Of a stretch of DNA of 64,000 nucleotides, positions 11,813 to 48,020 are shown piece by piece; the first letter of the stretch is position 1, and each line of letters begins with the position of its first letter. The translations under genes and the position numbers were made by a program. Source of the DNA: Eumeta japonica (Eukaryota > Arthropoda > Insecta > Lepidoptera > Psychidae); NCBI GenBank assembly GCA_005406025.1, contig BGZK01000093.1, positions 186,001 to 250,000 on the forward strand, read 5' to 3'. Under the pieces are notes generated by a model. It saw nothing but the letters and a program-made list of their open reading frames with translations. It was not told the origin of the DNA and made no database searches.

Positions 11813-12220
11813 ATTATTACTTAACATTTATGTTAATAATGGATAACAAAACTACATTATGTATTGAAGTCATACTTCTTTTAGAGGGTTATACAAAAAT
11901 GATGAGTGAATTTTTATTAGTGACATGAAAACTACATTATGTAGTTTTTGCACGCGGTTTAGCGAGCAATTTCAAAGCACTAATATGTAGTAATAACTGA
12001 TGTACCAATAAGGCTTGTTACTAGTTGGCCCTTATAGCTATAAGAAATTAATATTAATTTATAAGTGCCTCGTTGTCTGTTGATTAGTATTATTTCTTTT
12101 TTTCAAAATTCGTCACAATTTACGTGTCTTCAAAATACTAGTCCCTCTCTCGTTCATCACTTTATAATTATTAGTATAGCACCTTAAGTACTATTTCCCT
12201 ATTTTGTATCTATTTTCCTG

Positions 12221-12239
12221 TATATATATATATATATAT
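12221..12239. repeat. TA microsatellite
   Basis: Uninterrupted TA dinucleotide run. Confidence 0.9.
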
Positions 12240-15200
12240 TCTCTATGTTACTAATTACGTGACCTATCCTCTTGGAGGCGTAGGTTTTTACTTTACTCCC
12301 TGTTTATTTATAAATATATTTCCTGTGCCTTTATACCTCTCCCGCATTAAATACATTTCTATTTAGTCATCAAGTAGGTGACCATACATCTCCCCGAGGG
12401 GTATCCCCACTTACCCCCTCCTCTGACATGTTCAATCTCGATGACGGGCGTCCTAGAATTTCAAAATTGAGCTTGTTTCAATTGGTATTAGAAAAGGAAA
12501 TTTTTAGCTTTGGCCGATTTTCCAATTCTTTAGATATAAAGATAAAATATTCTAATTTTTGACTTAATAATTATTATAATTCCAAATAAAACGATAAATT
12601 TAATAATACACTGTATAAAAAATAAATATTATTTTTCTTAATTTTTTAATTTAAAATAAATTTTATCACCGCGTTGACTATTCCATTCCAGTCCTTTTAT
12701 CTTATTGTAATTATTTGCATGCAATTAAAAACAATTTTTTAACTATGACAAAGTATAACTCCTCACGCGCGTAACAAGTAAACACACTGTAGTTTTATTT
12801 TTATAAACTTCTCAACATATATATTGTTGATACATATTTCATTAAAAAGCATTACTTTCTGTTCATTTTCTGAACATACCGCCAGTATCGCACTTTTTTT
12901 TTCGTGTAAAGGATAAAAATAAGTATATTATATTCAAGAAGTTTTTAGAACAAGTAATTAAAGAGAGTAAATTTTTCCTTGTGGACAACAAATAATGAAG
13001 CTACAACAATGCATGTTTGTTAATCTGTAGAAAATAACTTTCATAGTGACGGGTAGATGTATTTTAGTAATCTCTGTCAATTATTATTGTCACCAAATAA
13101 ATAAACATTTTTGTTCAATTACTCAATTTAACAATTTTCCCTTTAGGTATATTGAAATCAATTGTAAACGGACTGTACAGTGCTGCCGTCGTGTACGCCG
13201 CACACACGCGTCAACATCGCTAATACGTTTCCGGGTATTTACCATCACCGTTTGTTTAATAGGGGTATATTCGTATAAGTAATTTTAATCCACTTAATTG
13301 TCGGAAATTACTAATGCAATGACTATAGTTTCCTTAGTATGGTTTATATCTACTCTTACAAAGGAAATTATTTGCAAAAAAACGCACGATCGTATACATA
13401 CTGCATAGTCATCATTTCAAATGTATACAATTAGTAATTTCTTGATTATTGGTTCTTAGGCGAATAATGTATGAACACAGTACCATCCTTTTCATAAGTT
13501 TGTTACTTGAATGAAATGACATGCCATTCGGATTTCAAAAACAAAAAATGCACAGAATTATATAACAATAAAAAATACTAGAATTGTGCAAAAATATAAT
13601 ATTGATAAAAAATTACAATTTTACATCACTAATACAAATCATCCAATATCTGTTTCAAATATGGTAAAAGGCACTGTCATTTTCAACTCCTATATATTGA
13701 TTATTCTATTAACCAATTTACATAACTTTGTACAATTTTATACAGACACTCTAAAAAAAAGAGTAAAATGTTTACCACACACTTCTAAACATTAATATAC
13801 TTTATTTATATTAATGCATTAGACACAAGTTCCACAGCAATCTAACGCTTTACATAAGCTAGCCTTCGCTTGCAGCTGCACCAGCATAGACAGAAAACAA
13901 ATACTCCATTAGCGGTTTTGATCTCAATTTTAAACTGGCCCAATCACAATATTAACAAAACTATCAGCATACCTTATAGATAATTGAAAGTAATATATGA
14001 TATAAAAAATAAAATGGATTTAGTAGCGAAAGCATTTCTATTGTTCAAACAAGCAAATTCATAGGAAAAATTAATATAAAATATATATTTAATGTTAGAT
14101 TTTTATCACCTCAATATAGAATTAGACCCTTCCCGCATATCTTTTCAGAATAAGGGGCTTGAATTTAAAGTTCCACATGTTAGCCTATATATTTTCTTTT
14201 TATATAGCTTGATGCGGAATCCATTTATGTTACATTCTAGCAAGATTCACTATTTTACAACTATGATGTTCATAAAGACTTCATATTATTTTTAAATTGA
14301 AACTTATGTCATAAATATTTTGTAACAGTACTATTTCATATAAAAAAAAAAAAAAAATTAGATAATTCATGAAATATACCACCCGCGCCATGCTAAACAA
14401 TTAGAATAGTGTGCATTGGAGGGTTGCTAATGGCTGTTGTTATCCAGTGTATTAACATCATAGACTGACAATTTAATGTGCTCTCTGAGGCAGGAGCAAG
14501 CTTTAATTTAACTTTAATTAAGCATTTCTAGTATTTATTGTATTGAATGAGTAATCTTTTAGGTTGACCAGAAAAGAAAATATTTACTCGAATTAGTTAG
14601 TAGAACTTAGAACAGAAAATAGAAGTACTTCTAAAGGAGAAAGTAGATCTATAATTATTATTCTAAATACAATATCTTTAGTAATCAAGACAACATAAAA
14701 AGCACCTGTATTCATAAGTTTGTTTTCAGAAATATTATATGACCCAAATGAAGTTAAACTATGTATGAACTCTTTCAATAAATCTCTGTTTATAAACACC
14801 CAAACATATTTTAAATATAGATTTGCATTTTATAAAAACCGAAAATATATTTTACTTGATAAAATATGATGATTCTCTCTAAATACATGATAAGAAGCCC
14901 AAGTACTATCTCTTGTTTGTTATTAGTATTAGTAGTTTTACCATAACAATCAATTTTACGCAAGATGGTAAAGTACAATTAATTTTAAAAGGCATCATCT
15001 TTTTATACCGCTACCAGGCCACCATTACGAGACATAAGCCTGTACTAAGTAAATTATAATATTGTTATATATTTTTGAAATCCCTTGACAAAAATTGTTT
15101 GGTAAACAATAAACTGTCACACTGTCCCTCGAACAATTTTTATTTTTATTGATATTCACATTACTAATATTACCAATTTAATTATTATTTATACAGTGAT

Positions 15201-15857
15201 AACAAGGCACCCACATTATGAGCAAATGCATTAAAAGCCAAGACAATTTAAATTAATTTGTGCTATCGTATAATTATTCAAATTAAATCATGCTGACAAA
15301 TAAATTCTTTACAATTTCAAATATTTTGTACTGGCTTATTAACCTATATATGATTATATCTTAAATTTGAAATATGTACAAATATACATATTTAACTAGT
15401 TAAGTATAAATAAAATATGACATAATATAAAAATAATGTCAAATTTCACATGGAGCATGCTGTATTACATTCACCATTAAGTATATCAACAAAAGTCGTC
15501 AATCTATATTGGTCATGTACATATTTAAATTTAACATGAATGATACACTAGTAAACATAAATTGATATAAATATAAGCAATATTAAATAGTTATATGTTA
15601 TGAATACATTTTTGATATAATTTGTATCATGGAAGCTCACAAGAGAGTGATATTACTTTATGCATAATATTACAAGCAATCTTTTCAGAAAAACACTAAA
15701 TAAAAGTGTCATTTTATGATAATTTAAAAGCATTTATTTTTATTAAATTTGTAAGTAAAATAAAGTGGTTTGAGCATTTTTTATTGACATCATTTGAGTT
15801 TTAGTCATACCTATGTAAAATAAACACATTTCCATGAAAAAAGGAATAATTGGAAAG

Positions 15858-15863
15858 TTTATT
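15858..15863 (-). terminator. Possible Smurf poly(A) signal
   Basis: AATAAA on the minus strand, about 450 bases beyond the Smurf stop codon. Other TTTATT words occur further left (for example near 15733), so the true 3' end is not determined. Confidence 0.3.
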
Positions 15864-16315
15864 CACACTTAAAACTGTTACTGAATTGGTCATAAGACAT
15901 TTGCAGAAATGCATTCATATAACCAATGATCACAGTATCATGTAATATTCAAAAAATATATCAAATCTTTTGAATGTATTTTGTTGAAACACAATTACTT
16001 TTTAATATTATAAAATGCATTAATGTATTTTTTTATATTTGTGATTGTGTGATTTGTTTCCTATTCATGTTTAATTACTTATTATTGTATTTGACAATAT
16101 AATATTTAGCAATTTTCAAATATAGTAGTATTTGATTGCAAAGAATGTTTTTTCAAGATAAATATCATTTGCATATTTGTCTAATTTCGACATTGAATTC
16201 TGTTCAGTCTTCTTAAACCTTGCCATGTTCATTAGCAGTTATATACGTCATTTATACATACAAGTTGTGTAACAATTGAACACATCTATCTAGTATATTT
16301 CTTTAATTTACGATG

Positions 16316-39249
<22,934 letters not shown>

Positions 39250-40447
39250 CTTTAAATAACTTGTTTGTACATCACTTCACGCATTTAAGCAACATCATTA
39301 AATTTATAAACTTTAAGCCACCATCTTCCTTCAAGTTCGTTTAATTAATTTCACTATGTACTTACTGCACTCACATACATAACTATCATACCACGCATCG
39401 CCTGTGGCTACATATTATTCCAAACACAGATTAAAATTTATAACTTCAGAACATTTTAAAATTCTGTCTGTTTTGTGGCCCATAGTCTGTGTTTTTATAA
39501 TGATCATAGACTAAAACGATAGTGATGCTTGACAGCCGTGCGATTGAGATATAGACGGTTGAACTATAATGGTTGATCGAGTAGATTGATTTGTTTGTTT
39601 TTTTTGAGGTAATGATTCGCTGTACGCATATGCAATTTAAGATTACAAAATGTATTTTGTAAATGCAACATTTGAATGTTCTGTGGAGTGCATATTTTAG
39701 AGGAGATAAGTACAATAACAGGCCATTTTTAATAAGCAATGGTGATGAGAAGTCAATTTTTTTTGGGATTTTTATTCTAAAAAGGTGAGGATAATTCCAC
39801 TAAATTTATGAATTTTGGTTTGTATATACTATTATATCTAGTTAATACATTATACTAACCCTATATACATGTTCAATGATATTAATTCACGTTCAGAGTT
39901 AATAACGAAATTTTGTGACTGAGCGGTGCATCTACAAAACTATTTAAATAGATATCTTTTGCATTCGATAGCTATCAGAGCAATTTAACTAATTGTTGTT
40001 CTAAAAAATATACATGCATGGTTTTGATAATAGAAGAGATCGTAGAAGGGCATTTTCATCAAGTTTTTTTCATTATACCCTGAATTAAATCAATATGTAT
40101 AATTATTTTATTGATGTCGCAATATTGGAAAGCATTTTCAAGTTTTGAATTGGAAATGACTTATTAATCTCTGCACTGCTCAGAAATCTCAGAGCAATGT
40201 AGTATTTGCAGGAAGTGGGTTCTTGAAATGATTTCAATTAAGTATAGTTTGTAATTCCTCAATTGAAGTTGTTAAGAAATATATCTACTTGTCATAAACT
40301 GCCCCATTAGGTTCAATAAAGATGTTATATGATTGATTCAGCTAGTCTGGGCAAGATTCGGGAAATAATACACCATCTATGAATTCCAAAATATTTCATT
40401 ATGTAAAAATGTTTACAATCATAGGTGATATATAATAAATTTAATTA
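39250..40447. promoter_or_regulatory. Smurf 5' flank and presumed promoter region
   Basis: The region immediately upstream of the Smurf start codon must hold its 5' untranslated region and promoter. No TATA box or other element can be assigned with confidence. It contains no recognisable gene. Confidence 0.3.
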
Positions 40448-40861
40448 TAGTATGCCAAAATGGCATGGACTTTATATGTAACAGGCCGACCAGAGTGAGG
40501 TTCATCTTTGGCATCAAATTTACTGGGCTTAAGATACTTGAACAAATATTGTGCTACTTTTATTGATATCTACCAACAGGTCCATAAAGAATTTTTTTTC
40601 ACGGCTTGTGTTGCATTTTTTCCTTTTTTGTAATAAAACCTCAAAATGTATCGAAGTTCTACATTAGATCACCCATTTTGGTGAACAGAAAAATAATAGA
40701 AAAACAGTGGGACACCATTTTTACTTTTTATTTTTCTTCTTTTAATACATCATCTATTTAATAATATCAAAACTGACCAGACATAAATAATACAACCAAA
40801 GAGATTTTACTGCAACTTTTTACTTATAAAATATGAAAAAACTAGTTCTCCGACCTAATAT
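40448..40861 (-). mobile_element. Mariner fragment, copy 3 (5' end only)
   Basis: The minus strand starts at about 40861 with a mariner-type terminal repeat (TATTAGGTCGGAGAAC) and matches the first roughly 410 bases of mariner copies 1 and 2, including the 'accgg-ctgttac' region, before the similarity ends at about 40448. The rest of the transposase and the other terminal repeat are missing. Belongs to the same family as copies 1 and 2. Confidence 0.72.
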
Positions 40862-41059
40862 TTTTGTAGATAATGGAGAAAAACTTATAAGAGTGGAAAG
40901 GAATGCTCTGTGGAAAAAACTAAACACTCTTATGGTGAATAATGGATTGATAAGAGCATTGCAACATATGTTGGGATTCTGTACCTACCTTAAAATGAAT
41001 GGAGCATACATCAACTGGTTTGAATTATATAGGTGTATCAAAGGATAATATATAGCATT

Positions 41060-41400
41060 ACTGTGGCTGTTCACCTTATTCATGGTTGACTGTCTGTATG
41101 TGTGTTGAATGAGTATGAGTGTATTCTAAGAATGGATGAATAATCTATCAAATGCCTCCTATATTCCGATAACCTAGTAATTCTTGCACAACGTGTGAGT
41201 TTCAGAAGATGATAACTAAAGTTCAAGAAAATAAGTATGGAAAAAAGTGTTTTCAACATAGCTAAGATCACACTATTAAATAAAAGAGAAAGCGTGCTGA
41301 ATATCACAATGAAGATGCAATTCCTATATAGTATGTATGGAATATCCTTAAAAGATGATAGAAGAATAGCTATTTCATAAAATAATGTAGTTTGATAGAA
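41060..41400 (+). mobile_element. RTE-like non-LTR retrotransposon fragment
   Basis: The plus strand reads a degraded RT segment: EYECILRMDE then SIKCLLYSDNLVILAQ (catalytic YADD changed to YSDN), and later YSMYGISLKDDRRIA. The first part parallels the copy at 58290-58380 in PGS1 intron 3. Stops interrupt it. Confidence 0.55.
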
Positions 41401-42538
41401 GATATAATAATGCCAATGCACAAAATGTTTTTTTTTAGTTATATGTAAAACTAATAATGCATATTATAATATATCACAGAGATATGTAAAATAAAGACCT
41501 TATATGTAATATCTACAACTGTAAAAAAAATTATAATCTGGGTTTCTCTCTTTGGAAGGTTGCACAATAGCTTTTGATATATAAAAGAAGTCTGTATCAT
41601 AACGTTGTTTTCATGGTATAAATCTAAATGAATAAATGAAAATGATAATATTCTATTTGGAAAAAAATAACAATTAAGGCATAATTTCAATATTTTAAGG
41701 CTGTTTGCATGCAATATAATCCAATGTATATATGTAATATGATGGTACAATAAAACTTATATTTTTTTTTAAGTTTCTTTTGGAAATATTTATCATGTTT
41801 TAAAAATCTCCAAAAGTCAGCTCAAAAAAAATAGGGTCATTCAAGATTATTAAGAATTCCAAAAATAATTGGAAATTGGATTCTTTTTAATTTTTTTTTG
41901 CTTGTGATGTTAAAATTTTGAACTGAAAGATAACGATATTCAATTTTTTACCTTAAAATATGTATTTATTTCTATTGGCTGCTCATATATTTTTTTTTTT
42001 CATTTTTAATGCATTGTCTTTATATGTTTTTGAGCACTATTTAAATATTTATGTTAATGTAAGAGAGGAATCTTCAAAAATCAAATGAAATGTAATGTTA
42101 ATGTGTATGATGAACGTCGCCCTATAAAATTTTATGTTGAACGAATTGGTGGTATATTAAAAAATCTGTCAAAAGCATGTCGGACCATGCTCAATGTAGA
42201 GTTCTGGAGCCATTACTACAAATTAAAAAACTACATTGTTACACTCTTACATTGTTATGTTGTTAGTAGGTATGTTGACTATGATTCTCAAAATAATGTA
42301 AACTAAGAAGCTCCAGCAAAATAGCATATCTTTATGGCATTTATATTTTTTTGTTGAAAAACGTAGTCTTTCGACAATAACTCAAAAACGGTATATCCAA
42401 TCATGTCCAAAATAATTTTCGTTGAAAATATTTATTAAGCAATACCTTTGTAAATTTTTCGATATTTTTTAAGGAGGGATAATTTATGCTAATTTCGGAG
42501 GGATTATTTCCGAAAATATTCACTTTAGCAAAAACATT

Positions 42539-42618
42539 GCTTAGCAACTTTAAAGCTGTTTTTAAATTAACTGCTGAAGCTTAGCAACTTTAAAGCTGTT
42601 TTTAAATTAACTGCTGAA
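42539..42618. repeat. Exact 40-bp tandem duplication
   Basis: Unit 42539-42578 is repeated without change at 42579-42618 (it begins GCTTAGCAACTTTAAAGCTG). A diverged relative of the unit and its right flank lies at about 47068-47145, so the unit is part of a dispersed repeat that duplicated locally and recently. Confidence 0.92.
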
Positions 42619-42864
42619 ATATGTGCCACATGGTGATGTTTGCTAAAAATTTTTTTAAATATCAATATGATCCTATATTCCAAATTGTTTCTTTTAATAT
42701 TAGGTTCAATAGTTTCAGAAGAAAGGGCAAACACCCGATTTTCTTAATTACAGATAAATATATCGTGATTTATTTAAAAAAGTTTTTTTTTTAAAATTTC
42801 ATTTCCTCTTTAATATCAGAATTCCTCTATTTACACTACATGCCCTTGATTGGATTATCTAATT

Positions 42865-43070
42865 TTTATATAGGAACCCTTTTAAGATCACTTTGTTGCC
42901 CGTCTGTCTGTCTATCAAGACCTCATTGCTCAGGATTGCGTGAGGCTATCAAGTTGAAATTAATATCAAATATTTAATTTAGCGATCCTTTAAAGTAGAA
43001 ATGAAGCTTCTAAGGCAACGCAACCAAAAATACAGCCATTTTTGTTGTGTAATTTGCCACTCACAAATAA
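42865..43070 (+). repeat. Dispersed repeat (AGGAACCCTTTTAAGATC type)
   Basis: Contains 'taggaacccttttaagatca' followed by 'cgtctgtctgtctatcaaga', words of a repeat very common in Lepidoptera. Related words occur at about 47340 ('gggttccgtttttgcc') and at about 50940-51000 ('gtctgtctgtctttctct'). Class not determined. Confidence 0.45.
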
Positions 43071-43876
43071 ATGAAAACCTATCGTTAATTTAGAATAAAA
43101 AAATTAACGATATAACGAAAACTGATGAAATTATTACAAAGAAATGCATTATAGGCGAAAAAAGTACGTTGTTACACTTTAACATGTTTCCCGCATTTTA
43201 TTCGACGCGTATTTAGTTCAAGAAGACTGTGCGAGTGGTATTAGTGGGCGTTAATTGTTTACTATGTATTTATGCTTTTTGATTTGTAATTTATCAAATT
43301 AAAAATATATTTTTTCAAGTTTCCAGGCTACAGAGGGTCTATAATCCGATCCAATAAATTCGATATGACACCCCTTTGCACAACGTTTTTCGAATTACCG
43401 CGTGTTAATTGTATTTAATAAACAAATGCACTAAATCAGAAAAGAGTTGTTTTTTAGAGAAATATTAATAATTTCTTTTAATGATAATTTTTAAAAAGTT
43501 ATCAATATCCTTAAACAGCCAATAATTCTAATACCTTTCATAAGATCGTCACATATTTATTCTAAGATATGTTTAAAACCAGAACAACTGATAACACTAA
43601 GATAAAGACAATAAATGCTGTACAAAATACAATGGAATATTATCTATTGTTCAATTGTGAGTAGTATTAGAATTAGCTGCCTAGTAGGTAGACATTTCTA
43701 GTTTTTTCCTCTGCAAGATATAAAAGTTTAAACAAAGTAATTAGTGGAGAAATTATTGTAAATATTAGCACATTGATTTCTAAAGAATCTATATTCATAA
43801 AATTGTATGTAATTATCTTTGAATTGCAAGCGCTATATTTTGTATTTTTATAATACAGATAATAATAATTGCTAAA

Positions 43877-45945
43877 ATGGAACCCATTATAATTGTACAT
43901 GGTGGTGCTGGAGATATTCCTGAGAGTCGTATTGATGGTAAATTTACTGGAGTTAAGTTGGCAGTATCCATTGGGCATAACATATTGCAAAGTAATGGCA
44001 GTGCTCTTGATGCTGTTGAAGCAGCTGTCGTGTCCATGGAAAAAGATGAAGCATTCAATGCAGGTATAAATGGGTTTTATGATATTCCTTCATATTAATA
44101 GATAAAAATATAGTAAGATTTTGTATCTAAAGGAATCTTATGGGGTACAGCTTTTAATATAATGGAATATGTGTAAAAAATATTCTTTCAACTGCATGTA
44201 TATGCATTAAATAATGGTATTACTTTGACAAAAGAAGTATGTATTAAAAAATTATAAAGTATTAATAATTATGTATTTTCCTTTGTTAGGCTATGGATCA
44301 GTGCTGAATCTTCAGGGCGAAGTTGAGATGGAAGCGAGCATAATGCGTGGATCAGACTTGAATGTTGGGGCTGTGACATTAATAAAAGATTTTGCACATC
44401 CAATAAGCATTGCTCACAAAGTGCTTACTGATTCAACACATTCTTTCCTAGGTGGTGATGGAGCTAAATTGTTCGCATTGGAAAAAGTATGTAGGTATAT
44501 GTGCTAATTATTTGATTATAAATATAAAATTAATTAATAATTTCACATTTTAGGGTTTTCAAACTGTACCACCTGAATCACTGATTTCACCTAATGCTCA
44601 AATTGCTTTGGAACAATTCTTAAAACATAGAGAATTTGGGAGAACCGAAATTGGAAAAGAGGTATTACATCATTATGTATTTAATCTGAGACAATTGTTT
44701 TATTATTTTTCAAACAATCTCTTATTTCATTAACACCGAAATAATAATGTTCTGCTATATGTATTTGCCCTACTTTGCATTGAAAATATTCTGTTCATGC
44801 ACTTGATAATAATATAGTATTATGTGTCACACAAAAAAAGACACAATATCTATAGTCTACTATATTTGTAGGTTTAGCTTGTACATCCAATTATTTTGGA
44901 AAATTTTGTAATAGATATTCATTTTATGAATCATTGACCCATTTCTAACTGTAAGTCCTTTTGTAACTTAAGAATGGGTTGAGACCAATCTTTATAGTTG
45001 AGATGGTTTGGAGTGAGGTGCAGGGGTTATTTGGGGTGTGGGCCGTATGAGCAAAACCGTGGGCATATTTAGATTTTGAAGCTGACAGAATTAATCTTAA
45101 TTAATTTACCTGTACAATGGTATACAATTTTTCCCAATTTCATGTACTATTAAGAGTACAACAAATCTATACAATTTGTTAAAGAAATCTTTTAATTTCC
45201 TTTGTTTAGATTATTTTTCACCATTTTATTATCTAGAAAAACATTGCCAAGTGTGGATTCATAACTTGATGATTAGGTAATCATTTATTAATAAATTACT
45301 TTTATTATAATTATGCAAACAAACAATTGAATGATTTACTATAGGATGGGGTAGGAACAGTAGGTGCAGTAGCAGTGGACAATGAAGGGCATGTAGCCGT
45401 GGCGACGAGCACGGGCGGCATGAGCGGCAAGGCGATTGGCCGCATCGGCGATACTCCGCAGATTGGCAGTGGAACCTATGCTGATGATAATATTGGGGGT
45501 GTCTCCACTACTGGTAAATATAATATTCTATAAGATAGATATAGTGACATTTGTTGAAAATCTTTCATTATACCAGTTATTATGCAAATCGCTTCTAGGT
45601 CATGGTGAATCTATTTTGAGATATTGCTTAGCCCATAGCATCATTAGATTAATGGACAGTGGATATAACGCACATGATGCTACAAAAATAGCTGTGGAAG
45701 GTATTGGATTATTATTATTATATATATTGTTTTCATTGGGAAGTTGTATGTACTTAACACTTTCTTTTCTAGGTATGACTACACGTTTGAGAAATACAGC
45801 TGGGGCCATAACATTGTCCAAAAATGGTGAAATAGGAATACATTTTAGTTCTAATAGAATGGCATGGGCTTATATTAAACATGATAAAATTTATTATGGT
45901 ATAAATCAAAATCAAATATTGGAAGAAGCTTATGCACAGTTATAA
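43877..45945 (+). CDS. Isoaspartyl peptidase/L-asparaginase (ASRGL1-type Ntn hydrolase)
   Basis: Six exons join in phase: 43877-44063, 44290-44486, 44554-44661, 45345-45513, 45599-45700 and 45773-45945 (936 nt, 311 residues; human ASRGL1 is about 308). It starts [18 protein letters not shown], the usual N-terminal strand with the HGGAG motif. The self-cleavage site is G168-T169 in [12 protein letters not shown]: in this family the precursor cuts itself before the Thr, which becomes the N-terminal nucleophile. The two other active-site threonines are T187 (ATSTGG) and T220 (VSTTGHGE), and [12 protein letters not shown] and the DD(N)IG loop are conserved. Known role: hydrolyses beta-aspartyl (isoaspartyl) dipeptides and L-asparagine in the cytosol. 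All donors and acceptors are GT..AG. Nothing suggests inactivation. Taspase-1 is a relative, but the length and motifs fit ASRGL1 better. Confidence 0.95.
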
Positions 45946-46043
45946 AACAACTGTAATTATTAACTCTTACAAAATTAATATTTTATGGATATATGTTATT
46001 GAATATAATTATAAAAATATAGCCTCTTTGTTTTTAAGTTGTT

Positions 46044-46049
46044 AATAAA
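46044..46049 (+). terminator. Poly(A) signal of the asparaginase gene
   Basis: AATAAA about 100 bases downstream of the stop codon, followed by a GT/T-rich stretch (TTTTTGTGTGTTTG), the expected downstream element. Confidence 0.7.
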
Positions 46050-46789
46050 GTTTTTGTGTGTTTGATTAGCCTTTGTTATGTTGCATTATTAAATCACAAT
46101 TGACTATAGTTTTTTGCAATACTAGCAGGGTTTGATATGAGTGGAGGTTTCATGGGACTATGGGAATAAAATGAATGATACCAATATTCCTTTCTTAACT
46201 ATGTATTAACATGTGCTGTGAATAACAGGTAAGTATAACAATTTTTTGTTTGCATTTAATGTTTTCTTTATCTAGTCATTCACTGTGGTCTGCATAATTT
46301 TGTATAAATTTAATTTGCTTAAATACAAATACCATTACAAAATTTAATAATAAATTTTACATACCAAAACTTTTACACACGCAAATAAATCAAAATTTTT
46401 CACATCAAAATATTTCAACTGGAAAAATATCATTGAAGCATTTCATGTAAGTGTTAAATAGTATTTCAATATCAAAACTTATTCATTAAAGTAAAAAAAT
46501 CTATTGAAAAATTATGAAATCTATTATGAGTCCATATGACCATTCTATCCTACTGATTTACTTGTTTTTTTTTAATGAAAGGCATTGATGCATAGATTTG
46601 TCATCAAGCATTGGAATTCACCTTTTTTTTCCCTTCTCAAGTTTTCTTTTTTATATCTCTGTTTCTAATTAAGGCACACGGTTAGCTTTGGTCTAAAAAC
46701 ACTGGTTGGAACAAGCTCTTTTATTTAAATTTATGTCCACATAAATTACTTGAGCTGAAGGGAAGCTAGGTGTGAACATTCAATTTGAC

Positions 46790-47055
46790 TTTGAAGGAAA
46801 AAACTGATGTAATGCTTTTAAGGAAATTTAAATCCATGAAAAGGATTATTAAATGGTACGAGACTTCTTGTCAGACAAATGTATGAGAATAGTTGGAGAT
46901 CATAACTGGTAGAAATGTTGGACAACGGATACTGTTACCGCGCATTTACACCTGACGTATCACCATCTGATGCTACTGTTCCATTTACATTTAAGCGAAT
47001 GCAATTTCATATTTATGTGGCATTCTGCGTAACCATCAACAAGGCGCAGAAATAA
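46790..47055 (+). mobile_element. Helitron helicase C-terminal remnant
   Basis: The plus strand reads, across shifts, a C-terminal part of the Pif1-like helicase of Helitrons. An RDFLSDKCMRIVGD-like piece is followed by VSPSDATVPFTFKRMQF and HIYVAFCVTINKAQK (to a stop at 47053-47055). The TINKAQ motif with the preceding VAF is the conserved last helicase motif of this family. The rest of the element is not seen nearby. Confidence 0.7.
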
Positions 47056-47067
47056 ACTTGAACAAGA

Positions 47068-47370
47068 AAAAATGCTTAGAAACCTTAAAAGTTTTTTAAA
47101 AGAACTGTGGAAATATGTACCACACTTTGATGTTTGCTGATTTTTTTTTTTCATTGCATGTTACATTTAGCCCCTCCAAGAAATTTTTATTTTTGTTATT
47201 TAACTACGAAACTAAGTAGCGGCTTATACAAGATACCCACAATAAATACATATTTCATCAATAAACGTCTTGTAGTTTTGAATAAAATGCCTGATACATA
47301 TGAATTGATGGACGGTCGGACGAACGTGATAAATCTATAAGGGTTCCGTTTTTGCCATTCTGGCTCAAAA
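47068..47370 (+). repeat. Dispersed repeat related to 42579-42660
   Basis: About 47068-47145 shares the words 'gcttag-aac-tt-aaa', 'gaaatatgt-ccaca' and 'gatgtttgct' with 42579-42660, and ends near 47340 with 'gggttccgtttttgcc'. It appears to be a member of the same repeat family. Confidence 0.5.
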
Positions 47371-47460
47371 CCCTAAAAAACGATTATAAGCAATTAATTT
47401 AAAATTAATTAATTTAAAAATAATTAATTCATTACGACAATGAAATGATAAAATTTTTTT

Positions 47461-48020
47461 TAAGCTATTGCATAGCTTTTATCGCGGGCTTTGAGCGCGG
47501 CGACCGAATCAAGAAATTCCGTAACGAAAATAAAACCTAACACCCCCCACTCCGCCTACCATGTAGCTCGGCCGAGCGTTCGCTTATCGTGTATGTATAT
47601 GGTACGACTGTACGAAGCTCGCACGGATCGAGATGAGCTGCTCCGAAATCAGACGAATACGAAAGCAGCTGTTTGTGAGAAAGTATATAGGTGTATAGGT
47701 ATCTATCATATCTATATAATGCCATACTCACCGCATGTGCCCCGTAACTATATACAACCGTAACTATATGTAACCTATGTATAACCTATGTATAACAATG
47801 AATAGCAGTTACTGGCGAATAGCTATACGCGTAAAATTTGTGTATAAAGTGTTTTAAATATGAATAAACAAAGTGCATTTATTAATGAAGAAAGTGATGA
47901 AAAACTTGAATTAATATCAAAGAAATAAAATACTGCATAAATAAACAAATAATTGTAATTGCATAAGTTGATAAAAAATGCTATGCAATAGCTTTACCGC
48001 GGCAGTCCCCGAGTGCTCCA
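47461..48020. mobile_element. Candidate non-autonomous element bounded by related GC-rich ends
   Basis: The left end reads 'agctattgcatagcttttat' then CGCGGGC; the right part (47981-48010) reads 'gctatgcaatagctttac' then CGCGGCAG. The two ends are similar both directly and, in their outer part, as inverted copies. Between them is a GC-richer 250-base stretch (47475-47730). Sequences like these are familiar from moth repeats. There is no coding capacity that I recognise. Confidence 0.4.

Larger units (their letters stand above)
10800..16315. other. Intergenic, AT-rich, no gene recognised
   Basis: More than 5 kb of AT-rich DNA downstream of Smurf, part of which must be its 3' untranslated region. 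Visible items are the second copy of the GACTCCGATAGA repeat (about 11747-11812), a TA microsatellite (12221-12239), a CpG-containing patch near 13170-13240, and a poly(A) run near 14341. No open frame here shows protein similarity that I recognise. Confidence 0.5.
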
